From an uncultured Bacteroidales bacterium (GTDB lineage: Bacteria; Bacteroidota; Bacteroidia; Bacteroidales; UBA932): 5,999 nt of DNA. Below the pieces are notes generated by a model. It was given only the letters and a program-made list of their open reading frames with translations, ran no database searches and had not been told where the DNA came from. Location of the stretch: assembly GCA_946405485.1 (NCBI GenBank), contig CAMJHJ010000153.1, forward strand, positions 1 through 5,999, written 5' to 3'. Below, piece by piece: positions 5,905-5,999 of this stretch. Each line of letters opens with the position of its first letter. Position 1 is the first letter of the stretch. Both the position numbers and the translations under genes were made by a program.

Positions 5905-5999
5905 TTACTTCAGCAGTTTCTTGATGAAGTTCCAGACCCACAGAAGGATCACCGCGCCGATGAGGGCGCTGAGGATCTGGCCATACCACTCAGCCCAGA
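5905..5999 (-). CDS. C-terminal end of a small membrane protein, probably GlsB/YeaQ/YmgE family
   Basis: The window holds the last 31 codons up to a TAA at 5905-5907; the start lies beyond the right edge. The peptide ends in a single hydrophobic helix, ILSALIGAVILLWVW, followed by a short basic tail (NFIKKLLK). The IGAVILLWVW helix closing the protein is the usual ending of the GlsB/YeaQ/YmgE (transglycosylase-associated) stress-response membrane proteins, which are about 80-100 aa with three helices and a Gly-rich core. Only the last helix is visible, so another small membrane protein is possible. A strong terminator follows, so it ends its own transcript. Confidence 0.6.
   Translation of the reverse strand, partial: WAEWYGQILSALIGAVILLWVWNFIKKLLK

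Overview
The window looks like a piece of a GC-rich Bacteroidota chromosome, most likely Bacteroidales. Three things support this: promoter-like elements of the TTG-N19-TAnnTTTG type that this phylum uses, A/T-rich leaders without clear Shine-Dalgarno sequences, and a Cys-anchored lipoprotein with the long divergent C-terminus common there. Genus cannot be read from the sequence. Every gene I can support lies on the minus strand, so transcription runs from the right end of the window to the left. Coding density is high and no gene-free stretch exceeds about 115 bases.

From right to left (5' to 3' of the genes), the window begins with the last 31 codons of a small membrane protein resembling the GlsB/YeaQ/YmgE family. 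A strong stem-loop terminator that looks usable on both strands follows it. Next is an unrecognised secreted lipoprotein of 294 aa. A 76-base gap after it holds a 14-bp perfect inverted repeat that overlaps a well-formed promoter. That promoter drives a 345-aa integral membrane acyltransferase (acyltransferase family 3).

A second promoter region of about 98 bases then leads into what looks like a three-gene operon. It contains a signal-peptide-peptidase-A-type S49 protease of 548 aa, a 251-aa outer-membrane beta-barrel-like protein whose start overlaps the protease stop by one base, and 27 bases further on a YfcC-type (DcuC/IT superfamily) transporter that runs off the left edge.

The functional theme is the cell envelope: inner-membrane transport and acyl transfer, a periplasm-facing protease, a putative outer-membrane protein and a lipoprotein. 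I see no mobile element, CRISPR array, tRNA or rRNA. I do not see a clearly novel system. The observations most worth a second look are the terminator/promoter overlap with three mutually exclusive repeat arms at the acyltransferase start, the apparently leaderless starts, and the tight coupling of an anchor-less SppA-like protease to a beta-barrel protein.
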